The notes below the pieces were generated by a model. The model did no database searches, had not been told where the DNA came from, and saw only the letters and a list, made by a program, of their open reading frames with translations. The translations under genes and the position numbers were made by a program. From positions 26,701,580-26,765,579 of the forward strand of contig NC_091929.1 of assembly GCF_041260155.1 (NCBI RefSeq): 64,000 nucleotides of DNA, read 5' to 3'. This stretch comes from Ptychodera flava. Taxonomy: Eukaryota > Hemichordata > Enteropneusta > Ptychoderidae. The stretch's first letter is position 1. Each line of letters begins with the position of its first letter. Positions 35,943-50,646 of the stretch are shown here, piece after piece.

Positions 35943-38900
35943 AAGCAAATAAAATTTCCTTTCATATCCCTCGCTAAACTTTAGAATGCCAGAAAGTGTA
36001 AACTATTATGCGATTGTATGACAAAACGAACAGTAGCTCTACTCTGTGATGCCATCTACTTCCGCAGAATACTATATATAGCAATGATTTACTTTCAGTT
36101 TATATAACACTGCTTGTCCTTATCAACAATTCATTTTTATCAGAAGGTACAACATGCTCCTGCCAAACGGCTGCACAAATTACCAGAGGGAATATGCAAA
36201 TTAGAGTATACGCTTTCCAATGTTGAAGGATTGTGAAAGCGCTCATGAATATTCTATCATCGGTGACAATGCAATCGCTGAACCACCACAGCCATAGTGT
36301 AATAAGGCACGCTTTCACCCATCGCGTCGTCGGCAGCCATCAACGCTTTCTGCGTTCCAGACAAAACGTGCTAAACTGTCCGGTTTGAAGGAAATCACAC
36401 CAGAAACGGAATTTACTCAGGTTGTTCTGGGCGACCCAGGATCGCTATGTGATGCAGGCAGAACGATAAATGAGCGCAGTTGTAGTTCTTAGGTGCAGCA
36501 TATAGCATATAGTGCACGTAGCCGCCTATTGTTGGGTTGTTTACAGGTAAGTCTCGCTGTTTATTGGTCCATCTCTAGAGTTTAAAATGCGCCCTTTGGA
36601 TCAGGGTCTGTCGCATGCAAGCCTGGCTGGCCGCTTGTCACAAGAAACTGCGCTCGCGACATACGTAACGCCGTCCCATCCTTCAGTGATGGCGACGTTT
36701 GGCGGATCGCGTCACTGCGGGTGATATACGCATATCGGCGCAATTCACTTTCTCTCGGCCCATTACCAATACGTTATCGACTACGTCACACTCCAGTTAA
36801 AATCCACTCTGTGCGGTTGTTGATACAAAACTGATCATCTCTCCATAGGCTGGCGTAGGCAGTCTTCTTGAAACTGTTTACATTTTGAAAAATGTCTAAT
36901 ATAATTTAATAGGGACGAGTCCATATTGCATTATTATACAAATATAAGTCTAGATGGTACAATGCGCACCATAGGTTTAAAAAGGTAACATCCATTGATG
37001 GCGATAGATTGTGACAATAGTACTATATTTAGAAAACTACTCCAGGCCAGCTGTTAGTTTAAGTGCTTTTGTTCAATTCAATTTTTCCTCCGAGAGACTT
37101 GTACGGTGGCCTTGAATTTGATGGTGGTTGGAAGGAGGGTGGCTGCATAGTAAAATAAGGGGCTTCCTTCGAAATTCGCCTCTGAGGTAGGCTCCCTATT
37201 GTCCCGGATAATGGCTTCGTGTACATGTCAAAGCGGCTTTAGAAAATGGAGATGCGTTCATTGGGGTCGCTATTATGCCACGCTACACCGTTTATGGTTT
37301 TTTTCTCGCTGTGCAGGGGTCATTTCGGGATTTCGGGATCATAATGGTTGATATTGAGGAAAAGTGAAAAGTAAAGACTGTAACTTTAAAGAGAAGACTC
37401 GTTCATGCCCCTTTTTGTGTCTGAGGATAGCGAGGGGCACTCAGTCGTTTATAAAACCAAGCGCCGCCGTAGAAATTTGTTTGAGCATGGAAAGTATTTT
37501 GTGCCCCGCTCGTTATCCGCACTCTATACTTGCGTAAGTCTACTGTTCACTTTTCAGCTTGTAACATAAAAGGTTGTGAGCTCTTTCAATAAAATGCAGT
37601 GTCCTGTTTTTTAAAACGCGGCTTTCAGACGCTTTCTGGAAGCTTCGTGTCATGCTAACTGACATTGTAACCTAACTTTCAAAACGCGAAACAATATACC
37701 GCGATGCACAGTGACAACCACCATGTTCTTGTATCCGTCCAGTGGACATACAGTGTCCTGATCACCGATTCTTAATGTCACTATCATTTTTAATGTCGAG
37801 TGTCAAAAATTCATGACAAGATTAATTAATTATTCCGGGTCTCAGTGTTCAGATCCAGTGAAGCGCGACCAACGACCCACGGTGGACAACGCCCCTTTAG
37901 AGTCATCGCTTATGACCAATTGCATTCCACAGCGATATTTGTATGTCGCTCCATTGTATCATCACCCACATTATTGTATATTGTGTATAACTCGTCCGAG
38001 ATATCGAATTGTCACTTTTCCAGCGTTACCGGAAGTGCTTTTCCATATCATTGTGCCCAGCTTTGTAGGCCAACTTAATAGACACAGTTGTATTGCATGT
38101 ATATGGTAATCGTTTTGTCGCAATGGTGTTCAGCTAATTTCCCTGTCAATTATCCGACATTTCAATCAGGCAAACTCGTTTAAAGCGACATGCCTTGTTC
38201 AATCCCCCTTCGCAAACGGCTGCACTTCGACCTCATTTTCAAATTGAAATTTCGAAATATGCTTATGACAAGGTGGCAAGTGACTAGAAATCGCAGACGT
38301 GGAATTTCTTCGGATGTAAAAAGCGCCGTCGACAAATGTAATGCGATAAGTTTGTGACGGTGTTTTAAGTCAGCGGTGGGGGTTATTGTTATGCGTGTGA
38401 CCCATATTCAACAGTTGTCATAACAATTGACGGAAAGAGCGTTGGGTTTTTTTGAAAAGCTTGACGGATAAGACGGCAATTTGTAACGAAGGGGAGATAT
38501 CTCGGGACGTTGGAACAAACAAGCGGTTCTATATTGAGTACTTTGTGTCATGCGTAACGTACCACTCTTAAGTGGCGACAGCCATTGTGTGCTTAGGAAG
38601 CTGTTCTGGTGATCGGGTGATATGCTAATCAACCCAGTTTTGCCCTTAAGACACCACATGAAGAATACCTTTTTCAACTGTTGTGCAATAGCTTGCTAGA
38701 AAATGCACAATGTGAAGGACACCGTAATTAGGGTCTCATTTGCGACAATGTAACGCCGCCGCCATTTTGTCAACGGCAAATCTTCTAGGCGAACTTTTCA
38801 GTTTTTGAATACAGATGATACGCTAGTGATACTGGCAGTTGTATTTATGTGTAAAGCTCTTAACCAATCTTTGAATCAGTTTAGAGTTACTTTCTTTGAT

Positions 38901-39336
38901 ACCTTTATCGATTACCGTGTGTTCACTTTCAAAGATCATGACCTAAAAAGACCATGGTCTAAGATTTCACGATTGGGAAGATAAAAAAGTGCCTCAATTT
39001 TGGAATGTGTAGGTCAGTTCCATTATGGAAAATGGCCACAATAGGAATTCAACAGTTGGCGATTCCACTACTTTAATTCACCTCAGGCCTTGGGGAATTT
39101 CACCTCTTTTGTGAGCGGCGTTGCGTGCCTGATGCACTCACTTTGCGGGTACAAACATTGTTTGAATTCCTCAAGCCGATCACGTGGTGTGTATTGTCCT
39201 CGTCCCCGACGCCAAATCGCTGGAGCGATAACTACAGAATTTGGCTTGTATGACTCATAAATTGAAAACTCAGGTTGGTGTTCAGGTATGTCATCCTCGT
39301 TACATCACTGCACCGAGCACCTTATTGACGTTGGCG

Positions 39337-39338
<2 letters not shown>
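35940..39338. other. Intergenic stretch with relatively more CpG
   Basis: No gene was recognised. The part from about 36.3 to 38.4 kb appears less AT-rich and has more CpG than its surroundings, judged by eye. Open frames such as 37813-38109 have no recognisable features. It may be regulatory DNA for the flanking genes, but nothing in the sequence proves this. Confidence 0.3.
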
Positions 39339-39432
<94 letters not shown>

Positions 39433-39495
39433 TATATATATAGATCTCTATATGATAAAGTTACATGTTACTTATATTATATATTTAACATGTTA

Positions 39496-39588
<93 letters not shown>
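39339..39588. repeat. Pair of long (AT)n tracts
   Basis: Two AT dinucleotide tracts (about 39339-39429 and 39498-39588), each some 90 bp, separated by about 70 bp. The spacer contains two copies of ACATGTTACTTATAT (near 39463 and 39488). Confidence 0.95.
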
Positions 39589-39590
<2 letters not shown>

Positions 39591-42500
39591 TAAGCTTTCA
39601 GTTCCTTCCCCTTCCCAGAAGAGAGATAAGGGATATATGGACAGAAAGTTGTGCAAGGAAATGAAACGTCTTTTATACTATCCACCTGCCATTTCCTAGC
39701 GATGTCCAAATCCCGACATATTTCTCTCTGAAGTGCATTAACCCTTTATCACCGAACTTGAATCGAATGTCGGATGGTCCTATTGCACCCATAGACGAAG
39801 AACCCCCTGGGCTGCATAACCTAATTATCTCCGTGTGCTTCATCTTGAAATTGACTTTACGATGAGAAATCTGGAATGATATAGTTCAAATGTATCAAGA
39901 GTTAAAAATAAAGCATCAAAGAGCTACTCCACAATGAAAAAGGATGTGATATCACACTTATTGAATTGAGGTCAATCTGACGCGGACAGCTAAACTGTCA
40001 TAATGTCGGCAGCTGAACGACATTCCCATACCCTTTTACGGTTATATCATCTGTTTAAAGAATACATTAATTTCCTTTCTTTGCAAGTCTAAAAAGAAGC
40101 CATGTCATTTAAAAAAATCTCAGCTATGTGGTTGAAGAACTTTTCCGTCCGCTGTGAGTCACCAAGCAGCTATTTGTAGTTCACATTTTCGTCTTGAGTT
40201 CTATGGTTTGTATTCACTTTCACATCCTTCTGGGACGATCCAACCTGCCATCGGCGTCGACCGATTTACACGACCAATGCCGCGCGGGGCTCCTGTCGCT
40301 ATTTATAATCTTTACTAGATTATGTTGACGTAAAGGAAACTCGTATATATAACTGCTATCATTGGTTAAGGTCGGTCAACCGATATGACAACACCATGTA
40401 TAATAAACTGGAAGATGGAAACTTCTCAATATATAACGAATTTTTCAATCGGAAACTCAATTAAAGTGCATGAAATATTGATGTACATAACAAGTTCCTT
40501 AATTTACAAAGTTCCTTTCTTCTGTGTCATTCCTGTGCATGACGTCATAAGCTAGGTATTGCAGTTATTGCAATCACTTAGTACAAGCTGGAACAGGCAA
40601 GTCAGCACAATACGACCATCATTAATTTATTTTCAATCTCAAATTGCATAACTTGTCGGGTTACCATGACAGGTATGTGATGGTGTCGTTATCCCTCATC
40701 CTTTACTGTTTGAAAAATGCACCAAGTTGATATTGTCTCTCAATCTATCGGCAGATAAATCCTCTCTGATAAAAATTGACAGTTTTAAAAGTTAGGGTTT
40801 CAACACTCATCATTGAATCATTCATTATATTTATATTTCTCACAGTCGATGATTTTGTTTTCTTTCTTCGTGTCTTCATTTTAATTCACCCTTGTTAACG
40901 GGTGTCCTTCAGGATTAAATCGTATTACGTAGGCTTTCAGTGTACTTCTACACAGACGCATATAAACCTTGCATTTCAAATTAAAAATTGTAATTAAAGT
41001 CACTTAGTGTCATACAAAGCGGCTTAGAAAACACCAATAAAGGTATGCTACCGATAGAGTGGTTATTGGTATATGCATACAATCATAGATAGAAGAGGCG
41101 AGATTGTATATGATACAATTCAAGGGGGAGCGTCAGAAATTTCACCGTTGTCTGGGGCAGTTGCACGCAACGCTTTGACAACACAAAATATCCCTTACGC
41201 AAACAAATACAAGTACGTTGAATGACAATGAACGTGTGAAAACGCAACCGTTGCATGCATGCAGGAACGGTAAAACCATATGGGACTACACCGTTACATT
41301 TGATCTGAAAGTTCTGCAAGCCATTAAAATTGAGACAAGTTTGCCAGTCTTGCCCAAGAATTACCTCGAACCGCCATTCCAGTGCATCAGGCTCTCGTTT
41401 CCACGGCAACAACTGGAACGCACAACTCTTCTTGAATTCATTAAATGTTGGTGTTGGCTGTTCTAATTGGAAACAAATGAACATCTACGTTTTGCTTCAA
41501 TTGCCATGGCAACTCAGAAAAATACAGACAGAGATGAATTTATCAGAATTTTTCTTAAACGCATGCATAGCAAAGATATAAACCTATACTTGAAAGCCGC
41601 ATTCCTATGAAACATTGCCTGAAATTCTAACACTTTAATAGAATTCTTTGATCCGCATGAAGGTTCACTGAGCGGTTGCGCTGAAGTAAAAGTATGATTA
41701 TATTGTAGAATACAAATAAAATTATTCTTAGGCTGTTTTACTATATCACTCATCATAAATTCTACCGACGTTAATCCGTATGAGAGTAAATACTCATTAT
41801 TAAACCAAAACACTCCTCAAAATCGTTACAACAACGTTCAACTAAAGCAGTATTCGACACCTCCAAATTTATTGAAACATTGTCTGTAGCCATGATATCA
41901 TCATTGCAATTGCAGACATGTTCGAAAGATTAATTTTGTCATTTCTTGTGGATTTAAGTAGCTCTGTACTCCTGGATAGTAAAATTACCAGTTGGTACAC
42001 TGGCTACAAATAGACATTAATATGTTGTGATCTCTTAGTAATTTGCGCAGATAAGGTGACAGATGGCTGCATGGCTGACATATACTGATCAACAGGTGGT
42101 TGAGTAATAATGTCAAGGGGTCAAAATGTTGACTGCACTGTTTTATAGCTTGCTGTACATCTGAACGTCATTTTGGGCGATCGTTAATTATATTTGGCAT
42201 TTTGAATCACAAAAATGGGTAGTATAATGTGTTTTTTGTACGTCGTCGTGGTATGCGCTGGTTAGTGACACTACAGTTGTGAAATGAGACGCGTGAAGAA
42301 CTCTGGGAAAAAATGACTGAGCTGCCGTCAACCGAGTCACGGCGGCCATCTTGATTTGTAAATAATATAACGTTCGCTCCAGGGCATGGATTGTCAACAT
42401 GAACCATGCAATCAATATTACTCTAGGAACGAACAAGGTCATCGGTTAGCTCCATCTAGGAGAGAACACAGTTACTACAGTTTCTTGTCCTATCTCTTTT

Positions 42501-45500
42501 CATATACCTTTATTTTCAGTGGGGTGGCGTTTGTCTGGATGTGTACAAAGTCCCATGCAGTTAGTGGATGTAAAACGCCCTGCACCAGAAACCATGTCAG
42601 TCCTCCTTTTGTAGGAACTCGATACAACCTGGTGTGAATATTAAGCGAAACTGTCAGTTGTCAGGTCATCGTAGAAACATGTCATGCTATTGTATTCAAG
42701 GATGGGTTGTGCCAATCGGCAGAGGGAAAATGCAACTTGATTTCAAACTTCTCCTTTTTTGAGTAGGATAATATACACTCTGTATTTGATTAATGTCAAC
42801 CCTTGAACTACCCATCATTAACCTTATGAACTCTACGCATCACCAAGGTTCAGTTCGATGTGTTTACTCCAAGCAAGTCTCAAAATTACACTTATTAAGA
42901 TTTCAGGTAGAGGGGATAGGGCGAAATGAACTCTTGCCGCAACGTATTTATTTATTCATTTATTTATTTAATTACCTTTGAAACGGTCTAAAAAGCAAAA
43001 ACTGCAGAAAAAGCAGTGTCATTAAGTACAAAACAAACACACACAAACAAGAAGACGCAAAGCTATTTACGTATGTAAATAGCACCGGTACAAAACTTCA
43101 AAAGAAACTGCCAATCCATCTTTTGCATGTAGCAGTGGTTACGTAACCTTATTAAGCACAAGTCATGGGAAAGTAGGTCACGCTTTGTTATTCACAATAT
43201 AAAAGTAGATCAACTCGTCAGGTAGAAAATTATTACTAAAACAGCTTTCCATTCTATCAAAAGTGGTACTCAATATATGTGTTATTTTATTTTATAGTCT
43301 GCGGTCAGGTCATATTTTTGATACTTTGGAGTAACATATTCCAGTGAGAAGTCTTTCGGTATTATCTAAGGCTTTTGGAACGTGACTAGACTTGATTCAA
43401 GTCTATGATTTGTGAATGTTTGAGTGGGGTGAACGCGATGATTTGCCTGCTATTTTCATGTGAAACGCGTGAGGGGTTGGACGTTATACAGGGGAGTTGC
43501 TCTCCGAATCCGACAGAAACTATCTCACTAACTGCGCAGACTCAAAGGCAACGCGTTTTAATCGCTGAGAAAACCTCTGGCCTGGGCTGCCAATTCCAAA
43601 TAGGTTTGTATGAAATAGGAGAGATACAAGAGAAACCAAGTCTAGACCATGACCTCCAATTGAACGATACTGTATCTTCGGACCTCTGTAGACGGATGTG
43701 TAGTTGTGCCAGTGGTACGTGGTGGAACGTGTCAACTTACCGTAGTGTGTTTTGTGCACTGGTGTTTCAAAATAAATTTACCGTGCAAATAAGGCCTGAG
43801 TTCAACAAAGGAGTGTTTACGCGGAGGTTTGATTATTTTCTTATGTGGTTGAAAGGTTTGTGCTTACAAGGCTGAGTGTATAATTTGTGTTAGACCTATA
43901 TTTCTTCATCCTATACCGTAAGCTGGCTAAGTACAGTCTTCCTGTCAAAAACTGGACAGGTTAATTGTGAATTTTCCCATTCCTCGAAACCACAAGATGT
44001 AGTCAACTAACCACTAAATTTGTTCAACTCCACGCATTGTATACTGTGAGGTAAATACGCGGTATTCCACATTTTCCCAAGAAGCATACCCGACGCAATA
44101 ATGTACGGTATGAAAGGAATGAATCACCGTATATGGCGGCAGTCTGCGCACTCTCATGGACAAAACTTTTGCGTCTCGTCAGGTTGCCGTGTGCTCTAAC
44201 TAGGTCTCGCGAACTAGATACCATATATCTCACGAATGTAATAATAGCATCTCACTAAATACCACTATGTTTCCTACCCTTGCCACCCTATTTAGTAATC
44301 GGATTACCCGTTTCCAGTCTAGTTGCTCTGAATAAACAGGCCTTGTTTCCGTAATTTCGATTTTGTCGCAGTGTTCGAAACACTGACTTGTATTTATATA
44401 GGCCATATTTGATCGGAAAACAATTTATCTTCACCACCGACAATCACAACTCAGAGATAGGGATATTTGTGTTGTGTACATGCTCCCGGAAGTGTAGCTT
44501 ATAACGTCCACGCCGATAGGGAATTGGCGAGAGTGGAAAATGAAATAATAAGAAACTCAAAACAACAGCATTGTTGTGGACTTAGGGTACTCTGAGATCA
44601 CGCCACACCAGAAGGACTTCACTGTAAAATACATGTTGTTTACCTCAGGGTTGAAGTATGTAAATAAGGAGACTTTATGCAAATTAGTACGACTGTACAC
44701 ACGTAAGATATAGTAATCAGCGGCATATATTTGGCTAACACACCACAACGTTAGATAAAGCGAAATTGGTAAAATGATATTGTAATTGTACTTTCTTGGA
44801 TCACAAACAGCGCATGCGTAAGAATTGATATTTTAAACTGTAACGTATTATTTTTATAATCAACACTATTCTATATATCCGTCTGCATCGCAATCTGTTT
44901 CCAGAATAAAAAAGGGAGCATAGTTTGATTCTCTCCGGCAACGATTAAAAAAAATCGACATGCCTGTATTTTGAGTGGGAGCAGCTCCCATGTTCTGGCA
45001 GGACATGCTAACTACAACGGGACACAATTTCTCGATTTTGCGCCTGACACCAATACGTTACCCTTTTACGGTCTGCTTTTGATTAAGATTAGTGTTTCAA
45101 ATGTTCTTGGGGCTGTCATTCAATAAACCTCCCTCTTATACTATTAGGAAAGTAGTTACTAATACAAGACCGGAAAAGTCAAATACATTTATGATCTATG
45201 CTCGTATTTTTTATGATACAAGCGATAACTCTGAAGCCAAAAGCTAAATTGTTTAACAACTTGTTTGGAAGGGCCGGATAACGTCGCTGAATTATTCACC
45301 TTTTAGCTGACAGACTCTCTAGTTTGGTAGATAAAAGGAAGCTAAAGAATGGAGCTAGCCCCTGCAGGTAAAGTAGATATTTGGCGAACAAGTCATTTGC
45401 ATATGAATTCTAAAATGTCTACCGTGTTGAATCAATGGTATGTACACGATCGAGATGTGCTGTTTTCACTTCTGCCCAACCGAATTTACAAATGACTGTT

Positions 45501-48393
45501 CTGGAACTTTGTGTAAATAGAGTCAGTCACTTAAATAATTTGCATTCCTTCTCGCCTTGAGAAGTTCATTTTTCATCCACAAATATACCTGAATAATAAT
45601 TTCATGGAGAAAGTTTGCGTTCGCTTGGTGTCAAATAATTCTGACGGTGATACTGGTTCACGCTCCAGTGGGGCTTCGAAATGGACCTCAAATCGACCCA
45701 AGGGGCTACGCGACAACAATGTCGTGTATTTAGTGACATTGTTGAGGCCACATAAGATTTAATGATAATATCAACTTGCCGCGTGCTAATTAAGCTCATG
45801 CGCAGTGATGATCAGCATTCAACAGTTTTCTCAGTCACGGTTACTGGAAAACCGTTCGTAAAGCGTCAATGAAGTTTTAACAGAGACATTTTGTTTTATA
45901 TCCAAAATGAAAAACGTTCCCACTTTGCACAAAGTCAAGGCATGTTTCAATATGAAAGAAAGACTCTTTCTTCTACATGTATAAATCAAAATTACATATC
46001 AGATATTCTTAATAAACAACAAACAGAAATAATGTATTCAATGAAGTATTTAACCCCAAAGACATCATGCGCAGTAAATTTCCTTGCCTTTTCAGGGACC
46101 ACAGAAAGCAGAACAATGGTGTCAGACAGCAGACGATCGTGGCATGGCAGCCATATTTATTATAGTTATAAGTGAGCTTTCGCTGTAAAGTAATGATGTA
46201 TCTAATGATGGGGCGATGAAGACGTTTTAACAGTCTGGAGGATTAACGTGTACAATAATGATGTCAGTCATCACAAGATCAATTTCCCGTTTCGGAGAGT
46301 CTTGATGAGCAATTTATGACACTGTCGACAAAACCATTGTGGACGTGTCGGTCTCACTGTTGGTTGATGGAGAATGATGCATTTCTGGCCCGGCGTGTCG
46401 TTGACCAATCTTTTCCATACTGTTTAACCTTCGAGGGTGGTGATGAACCCGAGAAGCTATCATAGATTTTTTATTTTATCATGTACGCAAAGGGACTCAT
46501 TTCATAGTCTTGTTTACCGCCTTTCTGCGTCTGTCCTTAAGAATGATAAATATGGTCGATTGCTGACCATCAAACCCCATCGTGGATCGATTCTAATTAA
46601 ATGAAATGTCGTGGTGCTTTCATGGCTGGGTCAAGGTAGGGGCACAGATAACTCATGAACTATTCATTGCCCTTCAAACTTTGAAACGAAGAATGTCTTA
46701 CAGGAGATTAAGAGGACGGATACAATATGTCATAAAGCACTGACGCATGCACTAATGAACCTGATCATCAACATACATGCTATCTATGTATCTATGTATG
46801 TATCTATGCATCTTATTTATGCGAGCAAACAAACAAACAAACAAACAGACAAACAAATACAGAGACAGGAACAGAGGAAGACGCATGACAGACGCAATGA
46901 CAGCAGCCTTTGGCAAATCTGACGATTTCGTATTCACAATGCAAGAGGGAAAAACAAGGGAAAACAATGGGATAACCTATGACCTTAAATAAATCCATCA
47001 TGCTAAATGGCATACTTTACCCAAAAAATATCGTACTTGCTCTATTGAGGATTGATAGACTGTTTACTATAATTTGTTTGAATTTAATGATTATGCATTG
47101 GCTTACTGTTAAGATGGAAGTGACTTTTTAAATTTTTGCACTGAAATATAGTTAAACATAATCAAAGGAATAAATCTGAAAAAAATGTCTTATGTGGAGG
47201 GAATTATTGGAAAACTGTGGACACAAGGACAGAACAGTGCATGCTGTTGTAAAGACTCGGGGTTTGACGGTTATGCATCTATTTCGGGAAGACAAAAGTA
47301 CACCGGACTTGTGTAGACAGAGAACCAAAAGCCATTCTCTACGAGCATACGAACTTTTCACATATGATACAAGCAATTTCCGAAATATGATTGTGTGTTC
47401 AAAAGAGACAGATTGCTGGGAAATTTTGTGAGTGCATCATTTGTCCCAAAGGTACGACTGAACAATATCATTCAAACATGGCATTCCGTTAACAATCCGT
47501 ACATGTAAAAGCAGGGTATCATTGGCTCAGAAATTAAGTGCCCTTGGTCAGAAATAATGTATTTTAAAATGTGTACTGAAAAGGTAAGCTATCATTAACG
47601 TGCCAACCACTTGAATAATCTAAACAAAATAAATGGTTTCAAGCACATGCTTGTACATGCAAGTTTCAGAACAATTCGAAATCCATATTTGATAAGCTAA
47701 AAACAAATTTTAATGCAGTAGAGAACATTATTTCGAGAACCGTCTGTGTTTGTGCTCTTTTGTGTTAGTTCTGCTCATTCAGCCAACGTCACGAAATACA
47801 TGTTTATCATTTTCAGAAATAGGTGTATGGTATGATAGGCTACCATGTTTAATTATATCGCGCCCACTTAACCTCGTCCCCGGGAAATAATTTACCCAGT
47901 TTAGTTTGTGGGGCGTTTTTGAAATTGAAATGCAGTACACATTCACGTAATCTTGTACATGATTAGTACTAAGATTAATCATACTGTGAACTTTTTAAAA
48001 ATGCAATGTCAGAACGCCACTTGTCACTTGATAAACTGCAAGAGTCGGACACGCCCGCGCGGCTCTGTACGTTCGTTGGTTAACTTTGTGTACTTGATTG
48101 TGTACATGAATGGACCGTGGTTCATGCAGTGCTTGTGACGTACCCCTGTTGTCTGCCGAAACATACCTTTCTGACTGACCATGACACTGCTATTAGGTAA
48201 AGGTCATTACTGATGGTTCAAACAGTATGACAGGGGTCTGAACGAAAAAACATCTTTATAGGGAAGCACGGGGCGAATCGCGCGGTTGTAAATTAGCTTA
48301 CTTTGAAGTCACCAAAGGGAACAGGTCACGCGTGTAGAACACAGTTGAACAACATTCTCCAACATGGTGCGATTCTTTCAAACTGCCTGAGAG
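39589..48393. other. Long intergenic stretch without a recognisable gene
   Basis: Nearly 9 kb with no exon that could be assigned. A TTTA/TTCA run lies at 42946-42970 and an AAAC run at about 46825-46857. The longest non-repetitive frame is 156 codons at 43405-43875 and is listed separately. Other frames (41083-41484 minus, 45891-46175 plus) show no motif, signal peptide or domain. Confidence 0.4.
43405..43875 (+). other. Unrecognised 156-codon open frame
   Basis: Begins with ATG and encodes a cysteine-containing, mixed-composition peptide without a recognised domain, signal peptide or membrane segment. There is no paired splice site or obvious partner exon. It is probably a chance frame, listed only because it is the longest non-repetitive one in the 33-62 kb gene-poor stretch. 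Confidence 0.12.
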
Positions 48394-48516
48394 GTGCACC
48401 AGACGATTGTTTTCCTGGCGACCAACCAATCGCGGTGCACCAGACGATTGTTTTCCTGATGACCAACCAATCGCGGTGCACCAGACGATTGTTTTCCTGG
48501 CGACTAACCAAGCGCA
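48394..48516. repeat. 41-bp tandem repeat, three copies
   Basis: Three units start at 48394, 48435 and 48476. Each begins GTGCACCAGACGATTGTTTT and continues CCTGGCGACCAACCAATCGC with few changes. Each unit holds a CCAAT-type motif (ACCAATCG; the third reads ACCAAGCG). Confidence 0.9.
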
Positions 48517-48624
48517 AGGGCCGAGTTGTGCTTTAGATTTGGCGGGAGGCAGGGGGGGGGGGGTGGCAACTGTATGTGTCAAGATGTTGCTAAGACAAAG
48601 TTGCCTGTTGTTGTAAGGTAGTAA

Positions 48625-48964
48625 GGTAATATGCGCCTTGAAACAGAAAGTTTTGAAAATCGAGCTCAAAATTTCCCCGAGGAAACATTTTCTTTCAAAA
48701 TCAAGGAGGAAAAATCAGGGCCCACCGCACAAAGTTTAGATTAAGAAAAACAAATCACCCAAAACTTGCCGATATTTGACATTTAAAGCGGTTGCTATAC
48801 CGTATGATAACTCCTTCACGAAATTCTTAAATTTTCAACTGTAAACAAGGCGAAAATTTTCAGTTACTCGGCAGACTGTGAAATGAGTTTACACAATTAG
48901 CAGAAAAGCTGAGTACTAAAAGAGTTTGAGTGTCCAAAAAACTGTCCCCGGGGCACATTATACC
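48625..48964. repeat. MITE-like element, family A (copy 5)
   Basis: The left end GGTAATATGCGCCTTG follows GTAA; the right end GGGGCACATTATACC precedes TTCA. The terminal inverted repeat is recognisable. The interior matches the family only loosely, so this is an older or separate subfamily. A run of about 13 G lies shortly to the left (48549-48562). Confidence 0.6.
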
Positions 48965-50646
48965 TTCACCTGTAGGAGTTGTTTGTCCGGTAGCTTGTCT
49001 TCAGACTTTGCTAAAAACAACACTATGTGTTCAGTTAGAGTTCAGTAATTAGTGTGTGAGTCTGAACGCAGCCTTACACACACACACAAAACACGTTACT
49101 AGTTAAAGGAACCGGTCAAAAGATTTGGAAAGTTAGTTGATCTATCAAGATGTGTTCTCTATTGCGGCCAGAGCATACAGACATTAGTTTGTCCCGGGTG
49201 GTCAAAATATTCTTACAGGCATGTCTAAGCCAGTGGAGGCCTACATGCCCGGAAAAGTGCAGGTTCTACTGTTACTTGGCAGAATTCTTCTTGCGTCTAC
49301 AACTTCGAGCAAACCAAGGCAGAAACAAATCCCATACTAACCCAACTTAAAACTAGTCTCGCCTTAAACGTTTACCATTATCCTGCAAACAGTGCACGAT
49401 GAAAAACCAGCGTGTTTGCTCTTTCTGCGGGCTTTATACTTAAAAACCCAAAATGTCACACTAAAAAGTTACGACCTTTAGAACCTATTTCCCCAAATCG
49501 TTTCATAGTGAGTATTTTCCTATCAAATTCCTCTTCAGACAGGGTGTAGTCAGTATCACAGTTACGGCAGTTTACCATTTGTATGAAGAACACCTCCGCC
49601 GTATTCAGTTAAAGTCCCCGGTCATTTTCAAAGGTGAAAAGTTCCCATTCTCACCATTATAAAAAGGGATTGACATTTATTCGAGACGGGGATACTGCAA
49701 AGACGACACGGAGATTAATAACTTAATGAACAGACACAAGATTTAAACTGAATTTCTTTTCTAAAAGACAATTCACTACAGCGACTTTTTAATTGAATCC
49801 AGTAAATCTACCCACAGACCCAAGCAAAGTGTCTCTTCCAAGAATTGATACAGTTGCATAAAGCGTTGACAATACAAAACTGCAATGCATCTCCCTTCAG
49901 GACAGCTAGTACATCATGGAAAACTTTGAGTGGTCAACTTTGTACTGTTGTTATTTTGTTATTTTTTGCAGTATTTGTGATTTGAAGCGTTCATCAGGCT
50001 CGTTTGGTCGGCCATATTTCGTTCAAAGTTACAACCGTGTATTTTAAAGCATTGACAATTTCTCTTGCTACGTAAAAAACATTGTATATTTGCATTCGGA
50101 ATAATAGTCCTGGAAATTTCGTGGTAAATATTGCAATAGTGTAACGTTTGCAGGCATCCATCTATCCATTTAAATAGGTCATTGAGGTTTTTTGTCGAAA
50201 GTAGTGTCGTATAACTCCCCGATCACAGCTTACGTGCCTTAGGTCTATTGTGTTGCAAGCGTACAGGTCAGTACGGTAAAACGAGGTCACGGAATTTCTA
50301 AAGGAAGGTGGAGCTTTTGTCAGGTCTTCGCTTTTCAAAGATCTCGTCTTCTACAGCCGTGTGTCAACGATGACATGAGGTTCTGCTCCCCATGAGCGCC
50401 ATAAACACTTTCACTCAGCAAATCGCGCCACCAGACAATCCGCCCAAGTCAATATAATTGCAACGTCAAACTGTAGTGATATTTGTTAGAACCAGTGTTT
50501 CAGAAACGGTTTCCAAGTTGTTAACAAACAAACTCTATCAGTAGTTTAAATATAAACTACCCTCGGAAATTTACCATTTCAGCCATATGCAAATGAAGTC
50601 AACACAGTGACATGTCGATTGCATGTCATTACAGCTTCCGTGTTTA
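48965..50646. other. Intergenic spacer
   Basis: No gene or repeat family was recognised. Small CA runs occur at about 49078-49088. Open frames are short and uncharacteristic. Confidence 0.35.

Noticed and set aside
35394-35984. Several frames of 80-138 codons with Met-Tyr-Val-Cys and Ser-Leu repeats
   Set aside because: They are translations of the TATG and CT microsatellites.
41083-41484. 133-codon minus-strand frame
   Set aside because: No motif, no splice partner, and competing frames exist on the other strand.
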